Positions 45,427 through 57,099 of a DNA stretch of 64,000 bases are shown here, one piece after another. The notes under the pieces are model-generated. The model ran no database searches. It saw only the letters and a list, made by a program, of their open reading frames with translations, and had not been told where the DNA came from. A program made the position numbers and the translations under genes. The stretch covers positions 3,348,001 through 3,412,000 of the forward strand of contig JAGMWG010000001.1 in the NCBI GenBank assembly GCA_020744225.1. The letters are read 5' to 3'. The DNA comes from Paraphoma chrysanthemicola. Its lineage: Eukaryota > Ascomycota > Dothideomycetes > Pleosporales > Phaeosphaeriaceae. The first letter of the stretch is position 1. Every line of letters starts with the position of its first letter.

Positions 45427-46946
45427 ATGGCTCTTTCCAACATCACCGCCGGGCACGTTATAGCGGCCATGAAGCCAGACGTCGCTCCCCGCAATAGCAA
45501 TCCGCTCAAGAACAAAGTCGTGCACGCCGACATCCGCGTGTCGGGGATTGATGACGATGTGGGACAATTGCCAGAGGAGAATGAAGCAAGCGTACAGCTC
45601 ATAAAACAACCCACGACAGAAGATGCCGAAGACCAAGAGCGCGCCGAAGAGATGCAGACATGGTGGAACAACGAGATGAAGAAGCACATGAACCAGCCCG
45701 ATGGCTACGCAAAGGTTGCTGTGCTCCTCATCAAGTGGGCGGATGAGCTTGACGAGCTCCGAACCAAGAACGAGGTACACTTATTACCTCACGCCTTTAA
45801 GACACCAATGCTAACATGGTATAGGCTGCCGAACTAGACGCCCTCTTCCGCGAACAATTCAACTATCTCACCCAAACGGTCGAGCTCAACGTCCGCAAGA
45901 AGCCGCAACATCAGCTGAACAGTCATATCAGCGACTTTATCCGCGACCACGATGGTCCCCACAACCTGCTCATCATATACTACACGGGACACGGCGTCTT
46001 CAAGGAAGACAAGAAGTACCTGGAACTTACCGCTACCACGAATCCCGCGGTAAGCAAAGGCTTCAGCAGAGACGCCAAGGCCAACTGGAATAAAGTCGAA
46101 GAGAAGCTCAAAGATGACGAGGTGGAAGGCGACGTCCTAACCATCCTCGACACATGCTATGCCAGCAACGTAGCCAAGAAGTCAGGCAGACCCGAGACGA
46201 AGAAGTTCGAGCTACTCAGCGCATGTCCCATCGACCAAACAACCGCGGCACCAGGCAAATACTCCTTCACGCGCGCCCTGATCGACGGCCTCAAAGAACT
46301 TCTCGCCGAACACAAGGACCCAGTCTCAACCTTCCGCATCCAGCAACGCATCAACCTCAACGAACGCCGCACCGACAGCCCCGCACAACTCTGGTCCCGC
46401 AGCCCAACATCAGAGCACCACATCTTCCTCGCGCCGCTCAAGCCACATAAACCCGACATCACGCAGCCGTCGAGTTTCCGGCACACGCCCGGCGGGTTCC
46501 TCACGCTGCGGTTCGGTCTGCGCGACCCGAGCCTGAATAAAGAGCAGATTGAATACATGACCAAAACACTGTCCAACGCGCTTTTCAACAAGGCGCTGAT
46601 CGGCCTGCGGAAAGTCGAGTGGCTGGAAATGCATGCCGCGCCGCCGATTCCGCATTTCGATCGTGTTGCGCTGGTCATGTTTGCCGTTACGCAGTGGAAG
46701 AAGGTGATTAGCCACCGGAGGGAGGAACGGCAGTCGCAGTTGGCGAGTCAGAGGACCGTGGATCATGTGAGGCTTCCTGGGGCGGTGGGTGGTGGTGGTG
46801 AGGTTGCGGCGCAGAAACGCGGGCGCGAGGACGGGGGTGGAGAGGAAGGGCCGGAGTCTAAGAGAAGGTATTTGGATGCGATGGGCTCGCATGCTGAGGC
46901 GCATCCGCCGTCGCCGCCAGTTTCGACTTCGTCGAGGGGAGATTGA
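45427..46946 (+). CDS. caspase-fold (clan CD, C14) peptidase homologue, two exons
   Basis: Exons 45427-45774 and 45825-46946 give 489 residues; the 50-bp intron has a GCTAAC branch and a TAG acceptor. The catalytic dyad is visible: IIYYTGHG with His172 and LTILDTCYAS with Cys227, the usual spacing of caspase-like domains. The first 115 residues are a charged helical region (ADIRVSGIDDDVGQL, WWNNEMKKHMNQPDGYAK) and not the Pro/Gln-rich prodomain of canonical fungal metacaspases. After the caspase domain come a conserved PGGFLTLRFGLRD segment and a low-complexity tail with a basic KKRGREDG-type element (QKRGRED, SKRRYLD), possibly a nuclear signal. It therefore belongs to the large group of fungal caspase-domain proteins, some linked to programmed cell death and allorecognition, rather than to the housekeeping metacaspase. 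Activity is inferred from the dyad alone. Confidence 0.83.
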
Positions 46947-47518
46947 GGTGTGTGTACTCGGCCGGGAGTTGTGTTTGCTTCTAGTGCCGCTTGCCATGTT
47001 TCTGGTCTTTCTTCTGGTTGGGCATTTGAGCATCGTTCCGCTTTTGGCGCTGTTTTTAGATACCCCGTGGCTTTCATCTTCACCAGCTAGCTACATCCGC
47101 ATACATGTCTCATCGCTTCTTTGACATGCCCATTGAATTTGCGTTGGAACTGAAATGCAACCTCGTTGAGAATGGACACAGAGAAATAGTACACGAAGAG
47201 AGCGCACAGACATATTTTGTGAACATGAGCATTTTACCATTCGAGGTTCCTTTCGCTCGCGTCTATCATATCTGCCTACAAATTGGCCGTTGCCGACCTT
47301 CACTACTCCGTGATTTTGCCTAGCCAGAGGGACGCCGTGAACCATGCATGCGTACATAAGCCTTCTCGCGTTTCCCCCAACGCGCCATAGATGCTTGACC
47401 AAACAATTCCGCATCGTCTAACACGGGCATCCTTGCTCTTCATGCCCTCCCCATCCGCTTCCCCAGAAGCTGCTCCTCCCTCCATCTGAGATTCAAAGGA
47501 CCGAAGATATTACAAAGC
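46947..47518. other. intergenic 3' flanks
   Basis: Converging 3' ends of the caspase-fold gene and the eIF3e gene. Small frames only. Confidence 0.5.
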
Positions 47519-48935
47519 TCATTTCGCTACAGCAGCACTCAAAACCTGTGTCCTGAAGAAGCCGCCCTTTGTTCGCTCGATGACTTGCTGGTAGACGGAT
47601 TGTGGTGGGTGGTTCATAATGACTGTGCCGGCCTTGTAGTCAATCTTTGCGTCGACACGTGTGTCGCGGATGAGGTTGACGATCCATTTCTCGCCCTCAT
47701 CTTGCGATAGGCCGAGGCGGGTTGAGAGATCCCTAGCAGACAGTTAGCATAATTAGACAATGCTATGGTGAGCGATGGACGTACTTGATATCGATCCGCT
47801 GGTGGATCTTGCAGTAGCTCTCCGAGATCAAATGTCTTGCCGCATCCACAAATTGATCTGCCGCGCCCAACAGGAAGAAGTCATTCTTGAGGATCTCCTC
47901 GGTCTCGCCCAGCTTCTTCTGCGCCTCCTCAAAGTCAAAGTCGATGTAGAGCGCCTTGATGAAGTCGGTAACGGGGTCGCTGTACTCGTAGCCCTCTTGC
48001 CTGACTATCCGGATCAAGTCCTTGAGCTGCTTTTGGTACTGATTCGAGTTGCGGGCCTTGTTGCGGTTTGTGATGACGGCCGCAGCGAGGTAGCGCAGGA
48101 TCCATGGGCAGTTTGTCTGGATGGTGTTGATGTAGGCGGGAGAGAAGAACATGTCGGTCAGGGCCTCGCGGGCGGGTTCGTGGTTGAAGAGGGGGAAGAG
48201 CGACCAGTGAATCAGCCATGTGCGGTGCTGCAGTTGTGCGAGTGGGTTATTGAAGAGACGCGTGTCGATGGTCTCCTTGAGCTTGTTGATCTCCTCAATG
48301 GCCGAGTCCCAGTTGACTGAGAGGATCTCGCAGGCAAGCTTGCCCCAGGTGGCTTCGCGCTCCTTGTCGCCGTCTGTAGTCTATTTCGCTGTTAGTGTGT
48401 GTGTGCGCTGCATCCAAGTCTGCATGCAGCTCACCAAGACGCGGAACCGGTAGAGCAGCTCGGCGGCATGCGGGTAGACACCGCAGCTATACTGGAATGA
48501 GCCAAACTCGTAGAGCTGGTTGACCATCTCCAGCGTAACACCATGTGTGTCCTTCAAGTATGCCAAATTCTGGACCTTGTCTGACCGCAGGTTTGTGACG
48601 ACGTTCTCGTCGTCCAGGAGTCCTGAGATCTTGCTCGTCTCCTCCTCCAGCTGGTCGCGTCGCTTCAGGACCTCGTCGCGCTTCTTCTTGTACTCGTCGG
48701 GCATGTCGTCGAGGCTGTGCACTTCCTGGTACAGCTGCCCCACGAAGTCGGTCATGTTGGTGGGCTTGAGCAGCTCGAGCAGCATCTTCTTCTGCTCGAG
48801 GGGTTGCTCGGCATCTTCGTCTGCGGAGAAGTTGAGCAGCGGGTAGATCAGGTGACGGTCGAGGTTTGGCATCAACTTGGGGAGCAAGCTGTACTGCTCG
48901 GCGATGTTGACGCCAGTGCTCGCGGAGTCGGCCAT
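47519..48935 (-). CDS. translation initiation factor eIF3 subunit e, three exons
   Basis: PCI-type subunit of eIF3, which promotes loading of mRNA and initiator tRNA on the 40S subunit. Exons in coding order: 48435-48935, 47785-48380, 47519-47732; total 1311 nt, 436 residues, the usual eIF3e length. The N-terminus matches the INT6 signature (NLDRHLIYPLLNFSADEDAE, LLELLKPTNMTDFV, HSLDDMPDEY). The middle contains LLYRFRVLTTDGDKER, WGKLACEILSVNWDSAIEE, LQQHRTWLIHWSLFP-like sequence and YLAAAVITNR. The C-terminal PCI/winged-helix part is split by the last intron ([20 protein letters not shown]) and ends in VIMNHPPQSVYQQVIERTKG. Exon 2 alone appears as disconnected frames. It is head to head with mL49, with an A-rich run (nine A at 48961) just upstream of the start on the other strand. 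Confidence 0.95.
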
Positions 48936-49235
48936 GGTGGGTGGTTGTCGCTCTGTCGCACAAAAAAAAAGGTGGGACTGTGCTTGTGTGGTGGTTTCGA
49001 GAGGGCGCAGACGTGTCCCCGTGAGCGTGCGGGCGGTGGTGCTGCGGGCGCAAAATTCCTTGTTGTCGCGGCGGTGGTGGGGTTTCGCGGCGTGAATGAA
49101 AAATGACTGTGCGTAGCGAACCCTGCAGTTCGGGATGACGCTAGAGGTTGGTGATGCGCGCAGGAAACTTTGAGAACCACGACAACAACGTCACGAGGTC
49201 GACACGCACACTGCACTGACTGTAGACTACCCACA
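48936..49235. promoter_or_regulatory. divergent eIF3e/mL49 promoter
   Basis: 300 bp between two start codons pointing apart, with a short poly-A/T tract near 48961. One element set must serve a cytosolic initiation factor and a mitoribosomal protein. Confidence 0.5.
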
Positions 49236-50040
49236 ATGCCTCGCATACAATCATTAGCACCGCTTTTGCGGCCATTGGCAGCGCCACGCGTGACTGCATG
49301 CCACCAGCACTTCCGCTTCTCTACCGCAACTCGACTACGCGCTGAAAGTGTGTATTACTATCCATGAGCTCAGCAATGGCAGCACCTGACCTTTCATAGC
49401 ACCGTCCCAAAGCGTGCAGCCGATCAAACCCTCCAAAGCCCCAGCAACTTCACGAGCCGCCGACCTTGCAGCCACCGAAGCAGTCACTGAATCCGACAGC
49501 GCGCAACCACCCGAGCCAAAGCCAGAGCTGCCCTCCAAGCGATCACGGGACTCAACGACGTCCAGAGTTTCTAAGCAGAAAACGACGTCAAGTAGAGCAG
49601 ATGATGTTCCCACGCCTCCACCAACACCTTCCGCATCCTCGCCTGCGAACACCCAATTTGCGCTCAAGCAAGCGCCCATACCAAGAAGAGCAGATGCTGT
49701 ACCTACACCGCCACCGACCAGCAAGCCCAACACCAAGGCATCTTTGAAACCCACCACACCGCCATCAGCAAACCTCCCGCTGTCCCCACCACGCTACCAC
49801 GTCTCACGCAGCGCATCCAAGAACCTCCCAATATACACCGACTACAAGCGCGGCGGAAATCTGCACCTCACAACCGTGCGAAAGATTACCGGCGACTTGT
49901 CTGCACTGCGGGACGAGCTACGAGTCTATTTGAACAAGAAGAATGAGGATGTAAAGATAAATGATCTGACGAAACACGTCATCGTAAAGGGACATTGCAA
50001 GCCCGAGGTGCAAAGATTCTTAGAGGCACGGGGAATGTAA
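49236..50040 (+). CDS. mitochondrial large ribosomal subunit protein mL49, two exons
   Basis: Exons 49236-49347 and 49400-50040 give 250 residues; the 52-bp intron is in phase 1 and joins RLRAE to TPSQSVQPIKP. The first exon is a mitochondrial presequence (PRIQSLAPLLRPLAAPRVTA) rich in Arg and Ala. A Thr/Pro/Ser/Lys-rich linker of about 120 residues precedes the conserved mL49/Img2 domain: YHVSRSASKNLPIYTDYKRG, TTVRKITGDLSALRDELRVY, VIVKGHCKPEVQRFLEARGM. The C-terminal end is typical of the family. The linker is long compared with yeast Img2 (about 146 residues in all) and may contain protein-specific contacts of the filamentous mitoribosome or simply be disordered. Confidence 0.9.
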
Positions 50041-50629
50041 AGATAGAAGGTACAAGAGATGCAACTTACGATGTGTACAATATGTGTATATGACGCAAGA
50101 GAAAGAGATATTATGCAAGTTCCTGCATGCGCTCTGGCTTGTTTTACAGTGATGAAGACCAGTGCCTATAGCTAATGCTAGGCACGACATTCGCGGACTA
50201 TGCTGCACTCTGATACTTGCAATGCTATACTTTCGAAGGCATGCGCATATACCTGTAGCTTCGCCATTAAGTTGAAGAAGTATGAAAATCCTCTAGTCAA
50301 TCACATCTAGGTGGCAATCTGGGCTCTATGATCTCAACTATATGTACGTTACCCTCAACTCGAGTTGCAAACATAGTTACTGCAATGCTCCATTGGAGAA
50401 TATTAAGTGCAGCACGGCTTTCTGTCAAAGAAACAGCACCTTCTCACAAATTGAATCGGGAAGGCACAACGAACAGGTTAGCGGTACCAGGGATCACGCT
50501 AGTGTCAACCATAACAGGCAGTCGTGCTGATCCATGTCATCACCATCAGCATCAACTCCTTCGTCAACAATAAAATTGACTACATCGCAAGCGGAGAACC
50601 TGTCAAATCGGCAGGATTATTAGCAGCAA
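50041..50629. other. intergenic
   Basis: 3' flank of mL49 and promoter of the next gene; no frame supported. Confidence 0.5.
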
Positions 50630-51832
50630 ATGGACGCTGCAGGCCAGCATCCTGCTCCCCAACCGTCCCGTCTTCTCCAGTTGCCTCGAGAGCTACGCGA
50701 CATTATCTACACATATGTCTTCGACCAGGAAGTGATACCCATAGAAAGCGCCGTCACTAAAGTGACCTACTCTCCCGCTTCTGGTCGACCACGAACGTAC
50801 CTGTCCAACGACCGTGCGCCCTCTTATGCGAATGAAATTCGCAAGGTATATCCGTTGAGGACTACGAGGCTTCATCGTCGGATCTGGACCATTCCTGCAT
50901 TCGATATTGCTATTGACCACAGCGAACTGGGCCACGATGTGCCTACTGCTGTCTACTTGACGTATCAGCTCGCGAAAGATGCGCCAGAGGATGGCGTTAG
51001 TGTCGCTCTGCTCCAGGTGTGCAAGCAAACCAATATCGAAGCAAGCAGTGTTTTCTATGGTCACAGTACCTTCAGCTTCACATCGGACTATCGTATTCCA
51101 TGTGCATTCGCGTTCCTGTGCGACAGGCCAGCTTCATCACTCCTCCAAATCACGTCGCTAGAGCTGGCTCTCATGGAAGATTGTAATATAAGCGGAACGT
51201 CGCAGGCACACTTTCCAGTTATACGCAGGTCGACAGACTGTTTGGTGCTACAGTATGCATATCAGTACTTTACGGAGCTCTGTACGCTGCTATCGACACC
51301 ACGAATCCATCTACGCGAGCTCTACTTGACTGTGGAGACTATGGGCCGAAGCCTTTCCGGTTCTCCGACCACCCTAGAGGAGATTCTGGACTGTGAAAGG
51401 AGGACTACCGACATGTCTAGCCCTTGGCGTGCTTCATGGCTAGATCCACTACTGAACATCAAGGACATCGAGTTCATTCGGGTCTGCTGGATAAGCAATC
51501 AACCTCGCCTTCAGCGGATGACCGAAGCGGTGACAGTTATGCGCGAACACATGATATCCAATGCTACACCCAATGGCACGAGTAACCAACAGACCGAATG
51601 CGAAGACAAGATATGCCCGCTGCGTTTCAAAATGGTGCGCTACGATGACCGCCCGAGCTGGTCAGACTGGATGCACGTCATCCTGAAGGACGAGGACTTT
51701 GACGAAGAAGGAGAGCACGACTGTGAAAGCTGCATGACAATTATGCAGCACTGGATTTCAAATCACGTTCGGGACGTCTTGGAAGGGTATTCACGTGCGT
51801 ACATCTGTTGCTGTCAACTGAAAAGTGCCTAG
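50630..51832 (+). CDS. F-box-like/2EXR-type fungal protein
   Basis: Intronless gene of 400 residues. It starts with the usual layout of a large family of uncharacterised fungal proteins: a short polar N-terminus, then LLQLPRELRDIIYTYVFDQE, then ALLQVCKQTNIEASSVFYGH and FSFTSDYRIPCAFAFLCD. Further on come ITSLELALMED, LRELYLTVETMGRSLSG and IEFIRVCWISNQ. The leader resembles an F-box degenerate enough that Skp1 binding is uncertain. Cysteines are enriched toward the C-terminus (CESCMTI, YICCCQ). Function unknown. It is separate from the F-box group at 31-36 kb. Confidence 0.68.
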   Translation: MDAAGQHPAPQPSRLLQLPRELRDIIYTYVFDQEVIPIESAVTKVTYSPASGRPRTYLSNDRAPSYANEIRKVYPLRTTRLHRRIWTIPAFDIAIDHSELGHDVPTAVYLTYQLAKDAPEDGVSVALLQVCKQTNIEASSVFYGHSTFSFTSDYRIPCAFAFLCDRPASSLLQITSLELALMEDCNISGTSQAHFPVIRRSTDCLVLQYAYQYFTELCTLLSTPRIHLRELYLTVETMGRSLSGSPTTLEEILDCERRTTDMSSPWRASWLDPLLNIKDIEFIRVCWISNQPRLQRMTEAVTVMREHMISNATPNGTSNQQTECEDKICPLRFKMVRYDDRPSWSDWMHVILKDEDFDEEGEHDCESCMTIMQHWISNHVRDVLEGYSRAYICCCQLKSA

Positions 51833-53310
51833 CCGGCCATGATTGCAATGATTGACGGGGTGCTTGAAGATCTTGGCTTTATGAGTTTAATCCCACCTGG
51901 TACGAGAAGCCGAGGACAAGGTTCGCAAGTAAATCAAAGCACGACGCTTTCTGCATCTACCATACATGTCACAGCAAAGCTCATAGTAAGCTGAAGCACA
52001 CTAGACAAGACGATCAGCAAAAGTGTACTGCTCTATGACGCCATATTGCCCTGGACAACGCAAGCTCAAGTTAAGCGCCTTCGTTCACCGCAGAATTAGA
52101 GTACACTCTGACGCGACTGAAATGTAGTCATGGAGCGGAAATTCGTCCGTCAAAACATCTTACTACAGCATGTGAGACTCACACGGATCCTGGCAAGATC
52201 CGTGCCGACTTGCGTTTGAGGGACGAACACCTCTTGGCCGTTAATGGTAAGTCAACATGCTCAAACGAGGCGCGACTTACCGTGCTACCCCAGAATTGCC
52301 CCGCATTTCCTCGCGGCTCTGAAGCTGAATCAGACCTGTCGGCAAAGTGCACTCCAATGATTCGCCCGATTTGCGAGACTTTCCGGCACCTCCGCTAGCG
52401 CAAGTCCACGTGTGCCTGTATTTGGAAACAGAGACATTGACTGCCCATTCAGATGCGATTGAAGAACTGACTCTGTCTGGGCGACTCGAATCTCATGTCC
52501 TCCTGAGACGCGCCCACGCTGCAAGCAGGATCAGATAGCGCCACACGCCGGGTAGCAGCAGAACCCCGCCCCGCCAGCGTGGGTCTAAGGTTGCGTCTTA
52601 TCCCAAACGGGCCCACTCAAAGACTACTTCCATCAAAAGCCATACTGGATCCTTCATGCATCCAATGAGCGTCGCCAATTTCCAACCACAGTACATGCTG
52701 GATGATTGAGTCGTGTCAAGGAAGTGTCTGTCGGCCGTATCGCGGTCCACGTCCCTCGCCAAGTGTCGAGCTTCGTACATCGCACACGACAAGACCGAGT
52801 GGTGCAGCCCACTTCGAAGTCCGCTGAACTACCCCGCCGCGATATTTGCACGAGCGGCTGGCTCCAGGATGGTGCTGTTGATTGTCACAGTATTCCTTGC
52901 TATAAGTGCAGCCGGCTTGCGTCTTCGTGAGGATCGTTCGATGATAGCGGGTACATGAGCAGAAAAAAGCCGCTGGGTTGCTTTTGGTCATGTGGATTGC
53001 CATAATGAGTCCTAGAGCTGTTGATGTGAAGTAGGCTAGACCTCACATGCTAGCCGGTAAGTAGCCGAATTCTGGGGCACTGGTCTGGGGCACTGGTCTG
53101 GGGCACTGGTCTGGGGCACTGGTCTAGGGCACTTCAGCCTCTAATACTTAAGGTCTCCGTGTCCACAGGGTCGTCAGTCCCCATAGGCCAAGCACCAGAT
53201 TTGGTGAAGTCGTGGAACTCTCTCCTTCTCAGACACCTAGCAACTAGCACCCCCTCATTCATTTTAGACCATCATCTCCTCCTCGGCGGATCAAGGAGCT
53301 GTGATTGAAC
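51833..53310. other. intergenic upstream of the P450 gene
   Basis: Only small overlapping frames. Contains the 13-bp tandem repeat at 53071-53133, close to the P450 start. Confidence 0.4.
53071..53133. repeat. 13-bp tandem repeat (TCTGGGGCACTGG)n
   Basis: Four perfect copies of the 13-bp unit followed by a fifth, partial copy with a G-to-A change. It ends 177 bp before the P450 start codon. It could be a replication-slippage minisatellite or a cluster of binding sites. Confidence 0.9.
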
Positions 53311-55248
53311 ATGGCAAAATTGATTCAGCTTAGTGAGGTTGCTCATCACAAACCCGTTTTTGCTTTGTTGGCACTTGCAACTCACTATGTACTCCATAAC
53401 GGAGAATGGGATAACGCCGGCCATGCCCTTATGGGAGTCTGGCTCGTGGCTTTCAGTGGCTTGGCGGTTACTGAATACGCATACAACTCAGCCACCACCA
53501 CCACTATTGGTGCCGCTGTGAAGGTTTCCGCAACAGCAGCATCGATCTACTTTGGCGTCTTGATCGCAAGCATTCTGCTCCACCGCGGTTTCTTCCACCG
53601 TCTGAGAAAGGTCGGTTTTCTTCTCACGCAATGTGTCGGGATATCACTAATTTGTCGACTAGATCCCTGGTCCATTTTTCGCACGTTTTTCCAAATTCTA
53701 CGGAATTTACACAGGCGTGCTTCCAAATTACCAGTATTTCATGAAGACGGAAGAGTGGTTCCACGAGTACAAGACCGATGTTATTCGCACCGGTCCCCGC
53801 GAAGTCACAGTGTTCTGCGCAGACGCGATCCCACTCATTCATGGTCCCATGTCGAAATGCAGGAAAGGCCCATGGTACTCAGCATCATCACATATAGGAG
53901 GTGCTTCAACGCAGACCACGCGAAATAAGGAAGAGCACAAGAGGCGGCGCAAGGCCTGGGATCATGCCTTCAACGCCAAGGCACTGCGCGATTACGAACC
54001 AAGACTGAATCGACATGCGCTTGCACTGATGTCGCAGTTAAAAGAGCAGGCCAAACAGCCATCTGTCAGAATCACAAACTGGGTAAATTTCTACAGCTTC
54101 GACGTCATGGGCGATGTAGGCTTCAATCGAAGCTTCAACATGGTAGAGAAGGGCAAAGAAGATCCCATGATCAAACTTCTGCACGAAAGCATGTCCCCAC
54201 TTAGTGTTTTTGGCCATATCAATTGGGGACTCAATCTTGCGACGCGTACACCGACTGGAGCAAAAGCACTCCTCGATCATATTGACTGGACATCTAAAGT
54301 CCTGAAGGAGCGAACAAAGGTACACAAACACAGCTCGATTAAGGCGTTGACCATTCGCTAACCAAATGAAAGATTACGCCAAAAGAAAACGACATCTTCT
54401 CCTGGCTCCTCGATCCAAATACTGAAGAAGTCTCACCCGAACTCAACGCGGACTCGCGTCTTCTGATCGTAGCAGGAAGGTATGTATCCCCTTTCCCTTC
54501 AGCGCCCACGGGGCCTTTTATCAATTTCAATCACTAACATTCTCCCAACAGCGACACCACCGCTGCAACACTCGCATGGATCGCGTACGAACTGTGCAAG
54601 AACCCATCCGCCCAAGCCAAACTGCGCAAAGAAATCGACGCCGTCGAACCCAAGAAATCCTTCCTTGATGTCGACGACGTGGCGAGTTGCGCATATCTAG
54701 ACGGCGTAATCAACGAGGCACTGAGACTGCATCCTGCCGTACGTACCCCCAGCGCCCCATGCAATCAATCCACCCACTTCATACTTTCCCTCATCTTTTC
54801 GTTCCACATTCAATCTTGCTAACGGTGATTCGTATAGGTCCCCTCGGGCGTCCAACGCGAAACCCCTCCAGAGGGCATCACGCTCCCCAACGGCACTTAC
54901 ATCCCCGGCGGCATCATCATCTGGATGCCCATCTACTGCATCCAGCGCGACCCACGCTACTTTGCCAAACCACTCACTTTCCTGCCCGAACGCTGGACCT
55001 CAGAACAACCCGAGGCTATCATCGACAAGCGCGCGTTCATGCCCTTCAGCACCGGCGTGTATAACTGCGTGGGCCAGAAATTGGGCATCATGGAACTGCG
55101 CAGCGTGACGGCGAATTTGATCCGGTTGTTTGAGATTGAGTTTGCGAAGGGCGAGGATGGCGGGTGTATGGATAGGGATAGTCGGGATTGTTTTACGACG
55201 AATGTGGGCAAGTTGGATGTTCGGTTGAAGCCGAGGTATAAGGCGTGA
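53311..55248 (+). CDS. microsomal cytochrome P450 monooxygenase, five exons
   Basis: Exons 53311-53610, 53663-54319, 54373-54479, 54552-54738 and 54838-55248 give 553 residues. The ATG at 53311 is used; the frame reaches a TTG six bases earlier. The N-terminus has two to three hydrophobic segments (PVFALLALATHYVL, ALMGVWLVAFSGLAV, AASIYFGVLIASILL) that anchor it to the ER membrane, then the hinge IPGPFFARFSKFYG. The oxygen-activation helix is LLIVAGSDTTAATL, the ExxR motif is EALR (410-413), PERW lies at the meander, and the heme loop is FMPFSTGVYNCVGQKLG with the thiolate Cys494. The Tyr in the loop replaces the usual Arg of GxRxC; this variant is shared with other fungal families. The FAD monooxygenase gene begins 1.85 kb downstream, so both may act in one pathway. 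Substrate unknown. Confidence 0.9.
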
Positions 55249-57099
55249 AGTTAGATAGAGTTCGAATGAAAGGGTCGGTTGTTGTTGGGACTGTGCTCAT
55301 TGTGAGCAATGAGGAGTATCTGGTTAACGAAGAATGGTCCGGATCGGTGTAGAGGGATTGTGGGGAGGTGGATTCAGAACGAACGTGCAGATAAGTCATG
55401 ATGTATCACAGCAGCTTCGTCGTCTGTATGAACATCAACATTGACATTGTTTATAGTGAGGCGCGTCATGATGTCACAGAAGCGTCGTCGTCTATATGAA
55501 CATTAACATTGACATCGTCTATCGTGAGGTAAACCTGTCATCCCACAGCCATATCAAGGACCATGGTTGGATTTGATAAGTGTATCAACAGAGTGCATGT
55601 CCCGGACGCTCCGTTCTTTGGATGCAGAGATTGAACTCATCCATGGCGGCGACGTGCGTGGGAGAGCACGTAGTTCTGAATCCCAGCGTGTGTTCCACCA
55701 CATCGACAACACCTTGAATTCGGTCGTGCCTTGACTCACACTTTCGCATAGTGCCACGCTACGACACGTTGACGGCTGCTTGTTCTTCTTGAGACTCCTG
55801 CAGAATTTGCCGAGTGTGTCGAAGGTGAGCACGAACCCTTCGCAATTGTGGTCCCAGCTTTATCGCATCTATCTCGTGTTCTACAGATCAATTGTGTCCA
55901 GATTTTTCAGGATGTAAAGAATTATGGATTGTCGAGACCCTTATGCTGAACGTCAGAATCGCCCCAAACGTTGCTGAGGATAGTATGCAATGATGCGACT
56001 GTTGCACGTCGAAATTCGCACTGCACGGTACCTGATGATCTTTCTGGTAGGACGTCGAGCAGTCGTTTTGACATCTCGTTGCGGATTAAGGGCTGATACA
56101 TCAACCTCGAAGAAGTCCAGTCTTGTTTGCACACCAAAGCATGAGCAGGATATGGGCGTCCTAGATGTCGGGACGCCTCAGAAGACCTTGATTCGATGGA
56201 AGCTGGCCCGCAGTTGTTGACTGCCCCATCGTGGCGGAGATGTCGCTGTTGCAGCAGCATCATAAGTTGAAGCTGAGCCACATACTAAACTCTCGTGTGC
56301 TTCAAATATTACGTGGCGTCTCTGACATAACCAGCGACTAGAGTTCATCTGGTGGTTTATTCCGAAGCCTTGTTCTCTTGTTTACCCATCTGCGTACATG
56401 GTTGAGGTCGCTCATAGAGGTCCTCTACATGATGACAACATCCTTGCAGTGTGCTCATCCGACCTGTGGACTTTGCTCGGGGAAAGAGAAGAATGTTTGT
56501 CTGAGATTACGAGATGCTCTGTGATATTCAGTTACGCTCGTACGAGAGACAGAGAATCGAGAGCCTCGAGACCATTTCAAAATCATGGAAAGGATACACG
56601 GTAAGTGTAGCGCATCGTGATGTGGAGTCCAGAAGTACCTTACTGACACGCCGCGTGCACCTTGCCCCGAGTTTTCCGCGCTTACCACACAACGCCATCC
56701 CTGATTTAGGCACGCTAGTGTCGGAAGCGGGAAAGTATAGGTGGTAGCTTGGCACAAAGTGCCGCTCAGCTGTTCCGCCCACGCTCCCCGCAACATGACG
56801 GCATGCCAATCGGCGCGCATCCAGTCTCCAGGTTTGAGGACCAAACATCCGAACTTATTGCCGGCTGTGCTTCCATTCCCGTGCGATATGCCATGGATCT
56901 GGCCCTTGCCGCTAATTTTGGCGTCTTAAAGAGGCCTGTCTCGCTGCTGCTTGTGCTGATCCTAAACCCGGATTAATATCCTCTACCTGTCCCACGCCTT
57001 CATCTAATACTGCCACGAGCACGAGCACATCGTATCGTCTTGTGTTACCTCGGATTTTAACCTCACAATCCCCTTGTCCTACACATCTCAGAGTACAAC
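55249..57099. other. intergenic between P450 and FAD monooxygenase genes
   Basis: Contains the 70-bp tandem duplication at 55396-55532. Otherwise short frames on both strands (for example minus 55922-56281 and 56455-56844) without domain signs. Confidence 0.4.
55396..55532. repeat. 70-bp tandem duplication
   Basis: Two adjacent copies starting at 55396 and 55466, each TCATGATGT..CACAG, CGTCGTCT(G/A)TATGAACAT, AACATTGACAT and ATAGTGAGG/ATCGTGAGG. They differ at about ten positions and one indel. Located 150 bp after the P450 stop. Confidence 0.85.

Noticed and set aside
46410..47033. 207-codon minus-strand frame
   Set aside because: Antisense of the caspase-fold gene end, basic low-complexity sequence produced by its acidic/Gly-rich codons.
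47775..48320. 181-codon plus-strand frame
   Set aside because: Antisense of eIF3e exon 2; Leu/Val-rich mirror pattern typical of a shadow.
56455..56844. 129-codon minus-strand frame between the two oxygenase genes
   Set aside because: No domain, no splice partner, overlapping frames on both strands.
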